Of a DNA stretch of 64,000 bases, positions 18,255 to 25,940 are shown piece after piece. Made by a program: the position numbers and the translations under genes. The stretch comes from Legionella erythra (GTDB lineage Bacteria > Pseudomonadota > Gammaproteobacteria > Legionellales > Legionellaceae): the NCBI RefSeq assembly GCF_001467615.1, contig NZ_LNYA01000024.1, positions 46,863 through 110,862 on the forward strand, written 5' to 3'. The notes beneath the pieces were generated by a model, which was not told the DNA's origin, ran no database searches, and saw only the letters and a program-made list of their open reading frames with translations. Within the stretch, counting starts at the first letter, position 1, and every line of letters starts with the position of its first letter.

Positions 18255-19473
18255 TTATTCGCTTTTTTCCGTTATTGGGCTTGAAATTGAATACATGCTG
18301 GCGGATAAAACCACCTTAAACGTGCGGCCGCAAAGCGATACCATTCTGCAAGCCTTGGCCGGGGGTGAACTGACCAATGAAGTGGCTTTGGGACATATTG
18401 CCGTCAGCAATGAACTGGTGATGCATGTGCTGGAATTAAAAAACAATGGCCCCGCACCTGTTTCGCCTGACCTGGTGACTCATTTTCAGGCGGCCATTCA
18501 ACACTTACAGCCGCTGCTGGACGAACACCAACTGATGTTGTTGCCTACCGGCGCGCACCCCTGGATGAACCCCACTGTGGAAACCCAACGCTGGCCACAT
18601 GGGAATCGCGAGATTTATCAGCAATACGATCAGATTTTTAACTGCCACGGTCATGGCTGGGCCAACCTGCAAAGCATGCATGTCAACCTGCCCTTTGCCA
18701 ATCAGGACGAATTTAACCTGCTGCACAACAGCATCCGCCTGTTATTGCCTCTCCTGCCGTCATTAGCTGCAAGCACGCCTTTCCTTGACGGCAAACCCAC
18801 TGGCATGCAGGATAGCCGCCTGTATTTTTATGATAAAAACCAGCAGAAAATACCGGAAATTACCGGGCTTGTGGTTCCTGAATTTGTCCGCTCTGAAGCC
18901 CATTACCGGCGGGACATTCTTACCCCCATGTACGAGGCTATTCGCCCCCATGATCCCAAAGGCATTCTTCAACACGAGTGGTTGAATTCCCGCGGCGCCA
19001 TTCCCAAATTTGAGTATGGCGCCATTGAAATCCGCATTCTTGATTCCCAGGAATGCGTTCAGGCCGATTACGCGATTGCCAGCGCCATTGTGGCCATCCT
19101 GAAACACTGGATAAGCCATTCGCATTATTTTCTGGATAATCCCTGCGACACCGCGGTGTTGGCCGCGCTTTACCAGCAAAGCCTTCATGATGGCCTTGAG
19201 ACGCCGGTGGAAAGCAGTGAATTGGGCAGGCAATGGCAGTTATCACGCGGGGTTAAAACCTGCCGCGATGCCTGGGCCTTGTTGATTGAACGCATCAGCA
19301 CCGAACTGGATCACGCATGCCAGACGGCTTTGGAAACAATATTAAGTCAGGGGAATCTAAGCCAGCGACTTGTACGTGCCTGCGGTCAGGATTTTAGTCA
19401 TCATACCTTGATGCGCCTATACCGCCAGCTGGGAGATTGTTTATTAACTAACCAACAATTGCATGCACTATGA
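18247..19473 (+). CDS. GCS2-like (YbdK-type) glutamate-cysteine ligase family protein
   Basis: A 408-aa member of the carboxylate-amine ligase family related to plant-type and YbdK-type glutamate-cysteine ligases. The metal-binding start GLEIEYM is at residues 11-17, and the conserved histidine cluster HGHGWANLQSMHVNLPF at about 134-150; a later conserved stretch is FEYGAIEIRILDSQEC (near residues 257-272). The fold ligates glutamate-like carboxylates to amines through an acyl-phosphate. It is probably not the main glutathione enzyme, since it lies between an ATP-grasp ligase and an amidohydrolase with overlapping genes (8 bases upstream, 4 downstream), pointing to a dedicated metabolite pathway. 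Confidence 0.83.
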   Translation: MGNYSLFSVIGLEIEYMLADKTTLNVRPQSDTILQALAGGELTNEVALGHIAVSNELVMHVLELKNNGPAPVSPDLVTHFQAAIQHLQPLLDEHQLMLLPTGAHPWMNPTVETQRWPHGNREIYQQYDQIFNCHGHGWANLQSMHVNLPFANQDEFNLLHNSIRLLLPLLPSLAASTPFLDGKPTGMQDSRLYFYDKNQQKIPEITGLVVPEFVRSEAHYRRDILTPMYEAIRPHDPKGILQHEWLNSRGAIPKFEYGAIEIRILDSQECVQADYAIASAIVAILKHWISHSHYFLDNPCDTAVLAALYQQSLHDGLETPVESSELGRQWQLSRGVKTCRDAWALLIERISTELDHACQTALETILSQGNLSQRLVRACGQDFSHHTLMRLYRQLGDCLLTNQQLHAL

Positions 19474-20219
19474 AACCAATCGCCGTGGTTTTAAGTTGTG
19501 AACATGCCGTTAACCATGTCCCTGAGGAATACAGGCCGCATTTTACGGCACACGAGCATTTGCTCAACTCGCATCGGGGCATTGACTTTGGCGCCGAGGC
19601 CATTGCCAGCTACCTGCGCGATGCACTGGCCTGCGAACTGGTTTCAGCCAAAGCCACGCGTTTATTAATCGATTGTAACCGCAGCCTGCATCACCGTCAT
19701 TGCTTCTCTGAAATCACTTACCCCCTGCCAAGCCATGAAAAAGAATTGATACGTCAACGTTACTACCTGCCTTTTCGACAGGACGTTGAGGCGCGGATTC
19801 ATGCTCATTTACAAGCGGGGAAACAAGTATGGCATTTGTCCGTACATAGCTTTACGCCCGTTCTGAACGACATGACGCGTAATACGGAAATTGGGTTATT
19901 GTATGATCCCAAACGCTTGCTTGAACGAAATCTGGCAAGGCATTGGCAACAACAGATTAAACGCCTCGACCGAAACCTGCGGGTGCGCCTGAATTACCCT
20001 TACCGCGGCGTCAGCGACGGCTTTGCCGCCTCCTTGCGTAAAAAATATACCGCAGAGGATTACCTTGGCCTGGAAATCGAAAGTAATCAGGCCCTGGTTA
20101 ATGAAAATCACGCTATTGCCCATTTGGCCTGCGTGCTTTCAGCCAGTCTTAAAGTCATGCTCGACAATTGGCAATCCATGGGCCAGCAACCACTCCCGCA
20201 AACCATCCAGGGGGATTAG
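19470..20219 (+). CDS. N-formylglutamate amidohydrolase-family zinc hydrolase
   Basis: A 249-aa enzyme of the N-formylglutamate amidohydrolase family, which hydrolyses N-acyl-glutamate-type amides. Likely zinc and catalytic residues are in LSCEHAVNHVP (8-18), HRGIDFGAEAIASYL (35-49), LIDCNRSL (66-73), WHLSVHSFTP (121-130), YRGVSDGFAASL (178-189) and YLGLEIESNQ (198-207). No histidine-degradation (hut) genes are nearby, so its role is more likely in the ligase operon, hydrolysing or proofreading the product. It overlaps the GCS2-like gene by 4 bases (ATGA) and is convergent with a pseudogene whose stop codon it overlaps. Confidence 0.85.
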   Translation: MKPIAVVLSCEHAVNHVPEEYRPHFTAHEHLLNSHRGIDFGAEAIASYLRDALACELVSAKATRLLIDCNRSLHHRHCFSEITYPLPSHEKELIRQRYYLPFRQDVEARIHAHLQAGKQVWHLSVHSFTPVLNDMTRNTEIGLLYDPKRLLERNLARHWQQQIKRLDRNLRVRLNYPYRGVSDGFAASLRKKYTAEDYLGLEIESNQALVNENHAIAHLACVLSASLKVMLDNWQSMGQQPLPQTIQGD

Positions 20220-20575
20220 TTTAACTCGCAAGTCACCGGACCATTGTCCAGTTGCAAGGCATTGCCCCCTGAATCCGTCATGAATTGCCCCGTATAGCCG
20301 GACTGGTTTGCCGCCTTCTGAGCCGAAATAAACAGACGGGGACGGCTGCTATCATCGCGGTCAACCGCCATTAACAGCAGGTTATTATCGCGTAAACTGT
20401 AAAGACTAACCGTAATGGGTTAGTCGAAATCAATGGACGGCTTGGCTCCCCTCTTTTACGTTACGGTAAAAGCTACCCGCTCATTGAGGCCCTGAAGCAC
20501 GCATTCCATAGTCCTGGCACTTCCCAACACCGGAAAAGCAAGTAACATCATGCAGCCAACCCATCCTTTTTTCAT
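20216..20575 (-). pseudogene. Small exported-protein gene with two in-frame TAA stops
   Basis: Read from the ATG at 20575, one frame runs 119 codons to the TAA at 20216-20218, interrupted by only two TAA codons at 20456-20458 and 20420-20422. The start encodes a typical signal peptide (MKKGWVGCMMLLAFPVLGSA). After the second stop the same frame continues with 67 sensible residues, such as SLYSLRDNNLLLMAVDRDDS, ending TCELN. Because the frame is unbroken, the damage is by point changes and not indels. No homologue is recognised. Neighbours are the amidohydrolase (overlapping stops) and the HerA-like ATPase gene immediately upstream boundary at 20593. Recent pseudogene is the simplest reading; sequencing error at two sites is less likely. 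Confidence 0.6.
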
Positions 20576-20592
20576 CGCCTGTAGTCCTTATC

Positions 20593-22116
20593 TTATGGTT
20601 TTTTTCGTGAGCTGCCTCGCCTTGAGGGGAAGAATGAGTTTAATACTTTTCGCCAGATATCCCTCACCATCTGACGAAATAAGGTGTTTTTACTTAATTG
20701 CTCCAGCACCGACGGTTCCCGTGAATCGTTCTGGCTGACTTCCCCCTGGGCAGGTGCCGGTTCTGTGCCAAGCTTGTTTTTTCCAGCCCTTAAAATCGCC
20801 AGGGCCGATGGAGGGGATTGACGCTCACCGTAACGGGAAAACAAGCCCGATTGCTGGATAATCGTCTGGACCTCGGCGTCGGTCAGGGTGCCCATGCGCG
20901 ACTCAGGCGCACGAATTAAGCATTGGATTAAGGGCGTGGGTTGACCATTGCCATCCAGTGCGCTCACCAGCGCCTCCCCTGTCCCCAGGGACGTTAACAA
21001 TTGCTCTGTCGCATAGTAGGTTGACGGAGGAAAATTCTGCGCCACCAGTTTCATTGCCTGGCGGTCCTTGGCCGTGAAGGCACGCAGGGCATGCTGTATT
21101 TTTAATCCTAACTGACTTAAGACCGCATCCGGGATGTCATTGGGTGTCTGGGTGCAAAAGATAAGACCAATGCCTTTGGAGCGAATCAGCTTAACCATGG
21201 TCTCCAGTAAATTTAACAGGGCTTTACTGGCACGATTAAAAATAAGATGGGCTTCATCAATAAAAAGCACCAGTTTGGGTTTGGGGGGGTCGCCAAGTTC
21301 CGGGGATTGCCGGTAGACATCCGACAGCAATTTAATCATAAATGTCGAAAATAACAGGGGTTTGTCCTGCATGTCCATCAGGCGCAGAATGGAAACAATA
21401 CCCTGCCCTTCGGCTGTCGTCCGGAATAAATCTGTAACCTCAAAGGCCGGCTCGCCAAAAAAATCGTCGCCGCCCTGCGCCTCCAGCTCAATGATTTTGC
21501 GCATGATAGAACCGACGGAGGTTGAGGAAACATTGCCGTAACGAGACGCCACATCGGCATTGCCCGCATCTGACTGCATGTATTGCAGGATGGCTTTAAA
21601 ATCATTTAAATCATTAAGTGGCAGTTCACGGTCTTTGGCATATTCAAAAAGAATAGTAATAACCCCGGTTTGGGTCTCATTCACATCCAGCATGCGGGAA
21701 AACAGCAGCGCCCCAAAATCGCTGACTTTACCGCGAAGCGGCACACCCGAAACACCACGGTCGAGGGTAAAGAGTTCTACAGGGGACTGTCGTGGATGAA
21801 ACCTGAGATTTAAAGAAAGGCTTCGTTTTTCTAAAAATTCATTGGGTTCGCCCGGCACAGCCAAACCAGAAACATCACCTTTGATATCCATAACCAGGCT
21901 TGGTACGCCCGCCTGCGATAACTGCTCGCACAGCACCTGAATGGTTTTGGTTTTACCGCTGCCGGTGGCGCCGGCAATGAGGCCATGGCGGTTAAGTGAT
22001 TTTAATACCAGATTGACCGGCGCATCCTGAAGAAGGGTCTCATCAAGCATTATCCCGCCAAGCTCAAGGGCAGGGAATCCAGCCGCTTGATAAGGGGCAC
22101 GCAGATCATCATACAT
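20593..22116 (-). CDS. HerA/YjgR-like (DUF853) ATPase
   Basis: A protein of about 507 aa related to E. coli YjgR and the HerA-type helicase superfamily. Walker A GATGSGKT lies about 48 residues from the chosen start, with a Walker B-like LVLFIDEAHLIF in the middle and further family motifs GIGLIFCTQTPNDIP and QIQHALRAFT-type region. A proline/serine-rich, basic tail ends SRRGSSRKKP. I prefer the ATG at 22116 because AAGGA lies 8 bases upstream; in-frame ATGs at 22125 and 22143 would add 3 or 9 residues but lack a good ribosome-binding site. Biochemical function of YjgR proteins is not established; DNA translocation is the usual guess. Confidence 0.85.
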   Translation of the reverse strand: MYDDLRAPYQAAGFPALELGGIMLDETLLQDAPVNLVLKSLNRHGLIAGATGSGKTKTIQVLCEQLSQAGVPSLVMDIKGDVSGLAVPGEPNEFLEKRSLSLNLRFHPRQSPVELFTLDRGVSGVPLRGKVSDFGALLFSRMLDVNETQTGVITILFEYAKDRELPLNDLNDFKAILQYMQSDAGNADVASRYGNVSSTSVGSIMRKIIELEAQGGDDFFGEPAFEVTDLFRTTAEGQGIVSILRLMDMQDKPLLFSTFMIKLLSDVYRQSPELGDPPKPKLVLFIDEAHLIFNRASKALLNLLETMVKLIRSKGIGLIFCTQTPNDIPDAVLSQLGLKIQHALRAFTAKDRQAMKLVAQNFPPSTYYATEQLLTSLGTGEALVSALDGNGQPTPLIQCLIRAPESRMGTLTDAEVQTIIQQSGLFSRYGERQSPPSALAILRAGKNKLGTEPAPAQGEVSQNDSREPSVLEQLSKNTLFRQMVRDIWRKVLNSFFPSRRGSSRKKP

Positions 22117-22196
22117 GGCATCCATCCTTGTTAAACGCTTCATTCGTTATAATCATTGGCGCGTTAATGTGTGTATCAATTCCCCCGGAGAGGGCA

Positions 22197-22616
22197 TCAC
22201 CCTTTGGTCTGACAATCAGGACAAAGGCCATAAATATTGAGCGCATGGTCCGTCATTTTAAAATGAGCCTGCTTGGCAATCGCTTCCTGACGTTGTTCAA
22301 TGATGTCATCAATAAATTCTTCTACCCGGCCGCATTTCACGCAGACCAGATGATCATGGTGCTCGCCCTGGCTCAATTCAAAAACGGAATGGCCGCCTTC
22401 AAAATTATGCCGGGAAACAAGACCCGCCGTCTCAAACTGGGTTAACACCCGATAAACCGTTGCCAGGCCGACATCTTCACCCATTTCAATCAAGGCCTTG
22501 TAAACATTTTCCGCGCTCATGTGATGGTCGCGGGATTGCTCGAGAATTTGTAAAACCTTGACACGGGGCATGGTTATTTTTAGTCCGGCATCTTTTAATT
22601 GCTGGCTCTCTTCCAT
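22197..22616 (-). CDS. fur: Ferric uptake regulator Fur
   Basis: A 139-aa metal-responsive repressor controlling iron uptake genes. The N-terminal winged helix (LKDAGLKITMPRVKVLQILEQ) and the recognition helix region GLATVYRVLTQFE are typical. Metal-binding residues include HHMSAE, the HHDHLVCVKCG cluster with CxxC, and a second CPDC near the C-terminus. The start ATG at 22616 has GGAGAACGA directly upstream; the longer in-frame extension to 22673 would overlap the bamE promoter. The divergent arrangement with bamE is conserved in gammaproteobacteria. Confidence 0.95.
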   Translation of the reverse strand: MEESQQLKDAGLKITMPRVKVLQILEQSRDHHMSAENVYKALIEMGEDVGLATVYRVLTQFETAGLVSRHNFEGGHSVFELSQGEHHDHLVCVKCGRVEEFIDDIIEQRQEAIAKQAHFKMTDHALNIYGLCPDCQTKG

Positions 22617-22710
22617 TCGTTCTCCTACCTGGCTGATTGCTTTATTCCGCAGGTGTCTTTCTATTAATGACATGCTATTATGGCGAAATTTTTCAACACA
22701 GGCAAAAATT

Positions 22711-23025
22711 ATGCGTTCCCGATTGTTTATTTTTACCGTATTGATTTCCCTGCTGATGTCCGGCTGTGCATCCTATGATTTTTCAAGGCGTATCGTGCAA
22801 CAGGGGAATCTGTTGCCGCAGTCCAAAATTTCAAGATTGACGATAGGCATGAGCAAACAGGATGCCGCCACGCTCATGGGAACCAGCCTGTTGAGTCCGA
22901 CCTTTAATAATAACCGCTGGGATTATGCCTACACCTGGCGCAAAGGCAGCAACGCCCCCATTGTACGCAATGTCAGTCTTTACTTTGCCAATGGTCGGCT
23001 AGTTCGAATTGAACATCATCCTTAA
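22711..23025 (+). CDS. bamE: Outer membrane assembly lipoprotein BamE
   Basis: A 104-aa lipoprotein of the BAM complex that inserts outer-membrane beta-barrels. The signal peptide ends in the lipobox LMSGC (Cys near residue 19). The SmpA/OmlA domain follows: GNLLPQSKISRLTIGMSKQDAATLMG is the helix-turn after the lipid anchor, then NRWDYAYTWRKG and NVSLYFANGRLVRIE strands. Divergent from fur, convergent with rnfH. A longer ORF from 22558 in this frame is not the gene start because it would run through fur. Confidence 0.93.
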   Translation: MRSRLFIFTVLISLLMSGCASYDFSRRIVQQGNLLPQSKISRLTIGMSKQDAATLMGTSLLSPTFNNNRWDYAYTWRKGSNAPIVRNVSLYFANGRLVRIEHHP

Positions 23026-23034
23026 CAGAAAGGG

Positions 23035-23325
23035 TTAGCTGCGGCGGTTCTTGCCGCCGGCGTTTTTTGCCCGCTCTCGCCGTTTTTGTTTGGGATCGAG
23101 CGCTAAGGGTCGATACACCTCAATGCGATCACCCTCTCTCAAAGGCGTCGTCAGCGTCACCGGTCTTGCAAAAACACCTAAGGGTAACTGCTGCGTTTCG
23201 GGGTATTCGTCATATAACTCAGACTGAGACAGCGCATCACCTACGCTAGCGCCGGCGGGTAGCGTCAGTTTTTCATGAAAAAAAGCCCCGTCTTCAGCCA
23301 TGTAGATGATTTCGACATTAACCAT
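23035..23325 (-). CDS. rnfH: RnfH-family (UPF0125) ubiquitin-like protein
   Basis: A 96-aa beta-grasp protein of the RnfH family, of unknown biochemical function, almost always encoded with ratA. The sequence begins VNVEIIYMAEDG and contains GDRIEVYRPLALDPK, the family signature, then a lysine/arginine-rich tail. I chose the ATG at 23325; an in-frame start at 23355 would extend into ratA. It overlaps the end of ratA by 8 bases, so translation is probably coupled. Confidence 0.9.
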   Translation of the reverse strand: MVNVEIIYMAEDGAFFHEKLTLPAGASVGDALSQSELYDEYPETQQLPLGVFARPVTLTTPLREGDRIEVYRPLALDPKQKRRERAKNAGGKNRRS

Positions 23326-23746
23326 ACAACGACGCCGCCCGCTCACAAAAGGCATCCACCATTTTCTCTGTCACCTGCTCAAATACCGGGCCCAAGAACA
23401 TGGAAAACATTCGGCCGGCAAATTCAAACTCGAGATCGAAGGAGATTCTGCAACCTTCCGGTGTTTCATCAAAACGCCAAAACCCTTCAAGATGACTAAA
23501 CGGGCCATCCACCAGTCGGATTTCAATCATTTTATTTTTCTGAAGTCGGTTTCGGGTCGTAAAGGACTTGCTCATGCCGGCAGCGGAAATGACCAGCGTC
23601 GCCTGCACTTCGTCTTCATCGCGGTGATGCACCTGACTTTGAGCGCAATAGGGTAAAAACTCGGCATAATGTTCCACCTCATTGACCAGATTGAACATTT
23701 GCTCACAGCTGTATGGGATAACACGTGATTTTTTTACAATTGTCAT
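23318..23746 (-). CDS. ratA: RatA/COQ10-like START-domain protein
   Basis: A 142-aa START/COQ10-type protein. It begins MTIVKKSRVIPYSCEQMFNLV, the conserved first strand and helix of the family, and contains GPFSHLEGFWRF and the C-terminal helix FEQVTEKMVDAF. E. coli RatA was described as a ribosome-association toxin; the related COQ10 proteins bind ubiquinone, and the primary role here is uncertain. A longer ORF reading to 24130 is a shadow of the carboxylesterase gene. The ratA-rnfH pair is conserved; the usual partner smpB is not next to it here. Confidence 0.9.
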   Translation of the reverse strand: MTIVKKSRVIPYSCEQMFNLVNEVEHYAEFLPYCAQSQVHHRDEDEVQATLVISAAGMSKSFTTRNRLQKNKMIEIRLVDGPFSHLEGFWRFDETPEGCRISFDLEFEFAGRMFSMFLGPVFEQVTEKMVDAFCERAASLYG

Positions 23747-23747
23747 C

Positions 23748-24395
23748 TCAAGCACCCCTGACCTGCTGTATAAGCCATTGCGATAAATCCACCACTTCAT
23801 TGGCGCAAACACTGTGCTCCATGGGGTATTCGTGACTGGAAACAGCCGTAAACCCTTGCCGATCGAGCCATTTAATGGTTTCTTTCGTCCAAAGCGGCCA
23901 AACAATGGGGTCATACAAACCCGAAGCGATAAAAAGCGGGGTGGTTTTCGGTAATTGCGGTTGGCATTCTTTCGCGAGGGGAAGATAGGCCGACAGGGAA
24001 ATGACGCCCCCAAGCGGCATGCCCATGCGCAACGCCGTATGCAAGGCCATCGCCCCGCCTTGTGAGAAACCGGCCAGATAAATCCGTTCACTGCTAAAAC
24101 CCGCTGCCAGTTGCTGCTCAATCGCCGCAACGATCATTTTTTCCGAGGTCAAAATGCCTTCCCGATCTTCCCGGGCGGAGAAATCCATGGCCAGGATGTC
24201 GTACCATGCGCGCATAACCATGCCGCCATTGATGGTAACAGGCCGTACCGGCGCTTCCAGACAAACATGACGCAACATCAGATCATTGACCTGCAACTGC
24301 TCAGCAAGCCCTGCCATATCGTTAGCATCCGCGCCGAGGCCGTGCATCCAGATGACACAGGCCTGTGCCGGGTGTTTCGAGTCAATAAGAAACAC
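23748..24395 (-). CDS. Phospholipase/carboxylesterase family alpha/beta hydrolase
   Basis: A serine hydrolase of the lysophospholipase/carboxylesterase (PF02230) family. It has the oxyanion loop VIWMHGLGADANDM, the nucleophile motif AGFSQGGA, the aspartate in SGLYDPIVW, and the histidine in YPMEHSV. With the GTG start at 24395 it is 215 aa, the usual family size, and AGGGG lies just upstream. An open frame reaches a TTG at 24581, adding 62 residues that do not resemble the family and lack a ribosome-binding site, so I rejected it. It ends 1 base before ratA. Substrate is unknown; short-chain or lysophospholipid esters are typical. Confidence 0.8.
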   Translation of the reverse strand: MFLIDSKHPAQACVIWMHGLGADANDMAGLAEQLQVNDLMLRHVCLEAPVRPVTINGGMVMRAWYDILAMDFSAREDREGILTSEKMIVAAIEQQLAAGFSSERIYLAGFSQGGAMALHTALRMGMPLGGVISLSAYLPLAKECQPQLPKTTPLFIASGLYDPIVWPLWTKETIKWLDRQGFTAVSSHEYPMEHSVCANEVVDLSQWLIQQVRGA

Positions 24396-24617
24396 AATTA
24401 CCCCTAATTCAGCAAAAGGCAAATTATCACCAAAGAACTGGTGTATAGCAAGGTCGTTGCCTTTATCCTCGATAATTTTTAAAGCAGACGAAGGAAAACC
24501 ATGGGCTATAGGGTTCTTCTTGTCGCCAGGCGATGAATTAATATTGTTCACAAATGAAATATAAGGTACAATATTGCTCAATTAATGGTCAAAATTTAAT
24601 TTTTAGAGCGATATCTA

Positions 24618-25763
24618 ATGCCTTTAGAACCTGCAGACCTGAAAAAATTTGAGGCGAACGTCCGCAAAGTTGTTCCCGGAGTAACCAGGCTCGATTTAAG
24701 TGAGTCGCAATGGCAGGATTTGGGTGAGCGTCTGGAAAAAACCAAACCCCTCACATTTAGCCGGGTGGTCCTGGCTTTAGCCAAAGTCACCTCGCAGCAT
24801 CATAACCACGTCATCCAGCAGGTGAGCAGCAAACAGCCTTCACGCGCCTGTAAAAAAGAACCCGCCCCGGAAAAAACTTATACGTCTAAAAAACGCAAAA
24901 TAGATAAAATCCTGAACCCCGAAGATAACCAGTTTGTCATGGAGAAGAAAAAACTGACCACCCCTTTAAAAAACACAGGGGTTACCGGCAAGGACTCTAT
25001 CCAACCCGTGACGCCAAAGCATGGCTATACGTCTGAAGCGCTTACTCCCGGCGGCACCCGGGTCAGGCTTTTTTTCAGCAATACCCAAGGCAGCCTCTAT
25101 AAAAAAGTAACCCCCATCGGTAACCACAGCAATCAAGGTAAAGTGGATCTGTCCAAAGCCAGAAAATGTCTTTTTAACGAACAACTGCCGAATACTCTCT
25201 ATAAAGAACGGCCAAAAGCCCAGCATTTTGTGGCCACGCTCAATAAAATACTCCCCGAAGGCGAGAACCGCCTGTGCAGTCAAAAGCAATTAACCCAGGC
25301 GACGTGCAAGGATATTTTTATCGCTCATGGTGACGACGAAGCTAACACAGCTCACGGCAATCGATACCACTGGTCGCACCTTATCGCTCATTTTCTGGGC
25401 GGTGATCACAGCATTGACAATTTAATCCCTGCCACCCGTGAATGCAATCTCAGCATTCTGCAAATTGTTGAACGAGAGATTGCGGAACGATTAAAATCGG
25501 GCAGCTCTGCCATTTACATCACGGTGACGCCGCATTATGACCAGGATGAATCATTGATCCCGTCTGAGATAATTTATCGACTTGAATGGGTTAAAAACGA
25601 CCAAATGGAATTTGCTCATGAAGAAATTCGCTTTAACCCGAGTTCCTATGGTTTCCCCAGTCGCTCCATGCGGGCCTCCATAGACCATCTGCGCGAACAG
25701 ACACAAACAAAACAATCGCAAGAAAGCATGGAGTCTCAAGCGAGTAGCATAGCGCTTTTTTAA
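24618..25763 (+). CDS. Candidate effector with NUC_2-type endonuclease domain and NLS-like motif
   Basis: A 381-aa protein without signal peptide. Residues about 245-325 resemble the DNA/RNA non-specific endonuclease domain found in polymorphic toxins (Endonuclea_NS_2): RYHWSHLIAHFLGG (249-262), DNLIPATRECN (267-277), a helix LQIVEREIAERLKSG, then ITVTPHYDQD and PSEIIYRLEW. In most members the first motif is DRGH; here it is WSH (252-254), so metal binding may differ. A basic patch KKRKIDK (91-97) looks like a nuclear localisation signal. The tail is rich in Gln, Glu, Ser and Thr and ends SSIALF, similar to Dot/Icm secretion signals. Function as a secreted, nuclear-targeted nuclease is inference; an antibacterial toxin is an alternative, but no immunity gene is adjacent. 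Confidence 0.65.
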   Translation: MPLEPADLKKFEANVRKVVPGVTRLDLSESQWQDLGERLEKTKPLTFSRVVLALAKVTSQHHNHVIQQVSSKQPSRACKKEPAPEKTYTSKKRKIDKILNPEDNQFVMEKKKLTTPLKNTGVTGKDSIQPVTPKHGYTSEALTPGGTRVRLFFSNTQGSLYKKVTPIGNHSNQGKVDLSKARKCLFNEQLPNTLYKERPKAQHFVATLNKILPEGENRLCSQKQLTQATCKDIFIAHGDDEANTAHGNRYHWSHLIAHFLGGDHSIDNLIPATRECNLSILQIVEREIAERLKSGSSAIYITVTPHYDQDESLIPSEIIYRLEWVKNDQMEFAHEEIRFNPSSYGFPSRSMRASIDHLREQTQTKQSQESMESQASSIALF

Positions 25764-25807
25764 ACGATTCTTTATAATCAAAGGTATTTACTCCCTTTGA
25801 GGTAATG

Positions 25808-25927
25808 ATGAGACTGTTTCGACGCGGTATTATTCTGGCAGCGATGACTCTTCTTCTCATCGCTTGCGGGCAAAAAGGCCCGCTTTATCTTCCTGATAGC
25901 CCCCCGGACTCCTCAAAAGTCCGTTAA
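25808..25927 (+). CDS. lptM: Small lipoprotein LptM (YifL-like)
   Basis: A 39-aa lipoprotein: basic start MRLFRRG, hydrophobic stretch, lipobox LLIAC (Cys near residue 20), then GQKGPLYLP, the motif of the LptM/YifL family, which helps mature the LptD/LptE lipopolysaccharide translocon in E. coli. Its position just upstream of dapF (13 bases) is conserved in gammaproteobacteria. An ATG three bases earlier (25805) is also in frame; the second ATG is better spaced from GAGG. Confidence 0.9.
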   Translation: MRLFRRGIILAAMTLLLIACGQKGPLYLPDSPPDSSKVR

Positions 25928-25940
25928 CAGCGAGTCCGTT

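Noticed and set aside
24396-24581. N-terminal extension of the carboxylesterase
   Set aside because: The added 62 residues do not match the family, the start would be TTG without a ribosome-binding site, and the GTG start gives the normal length.
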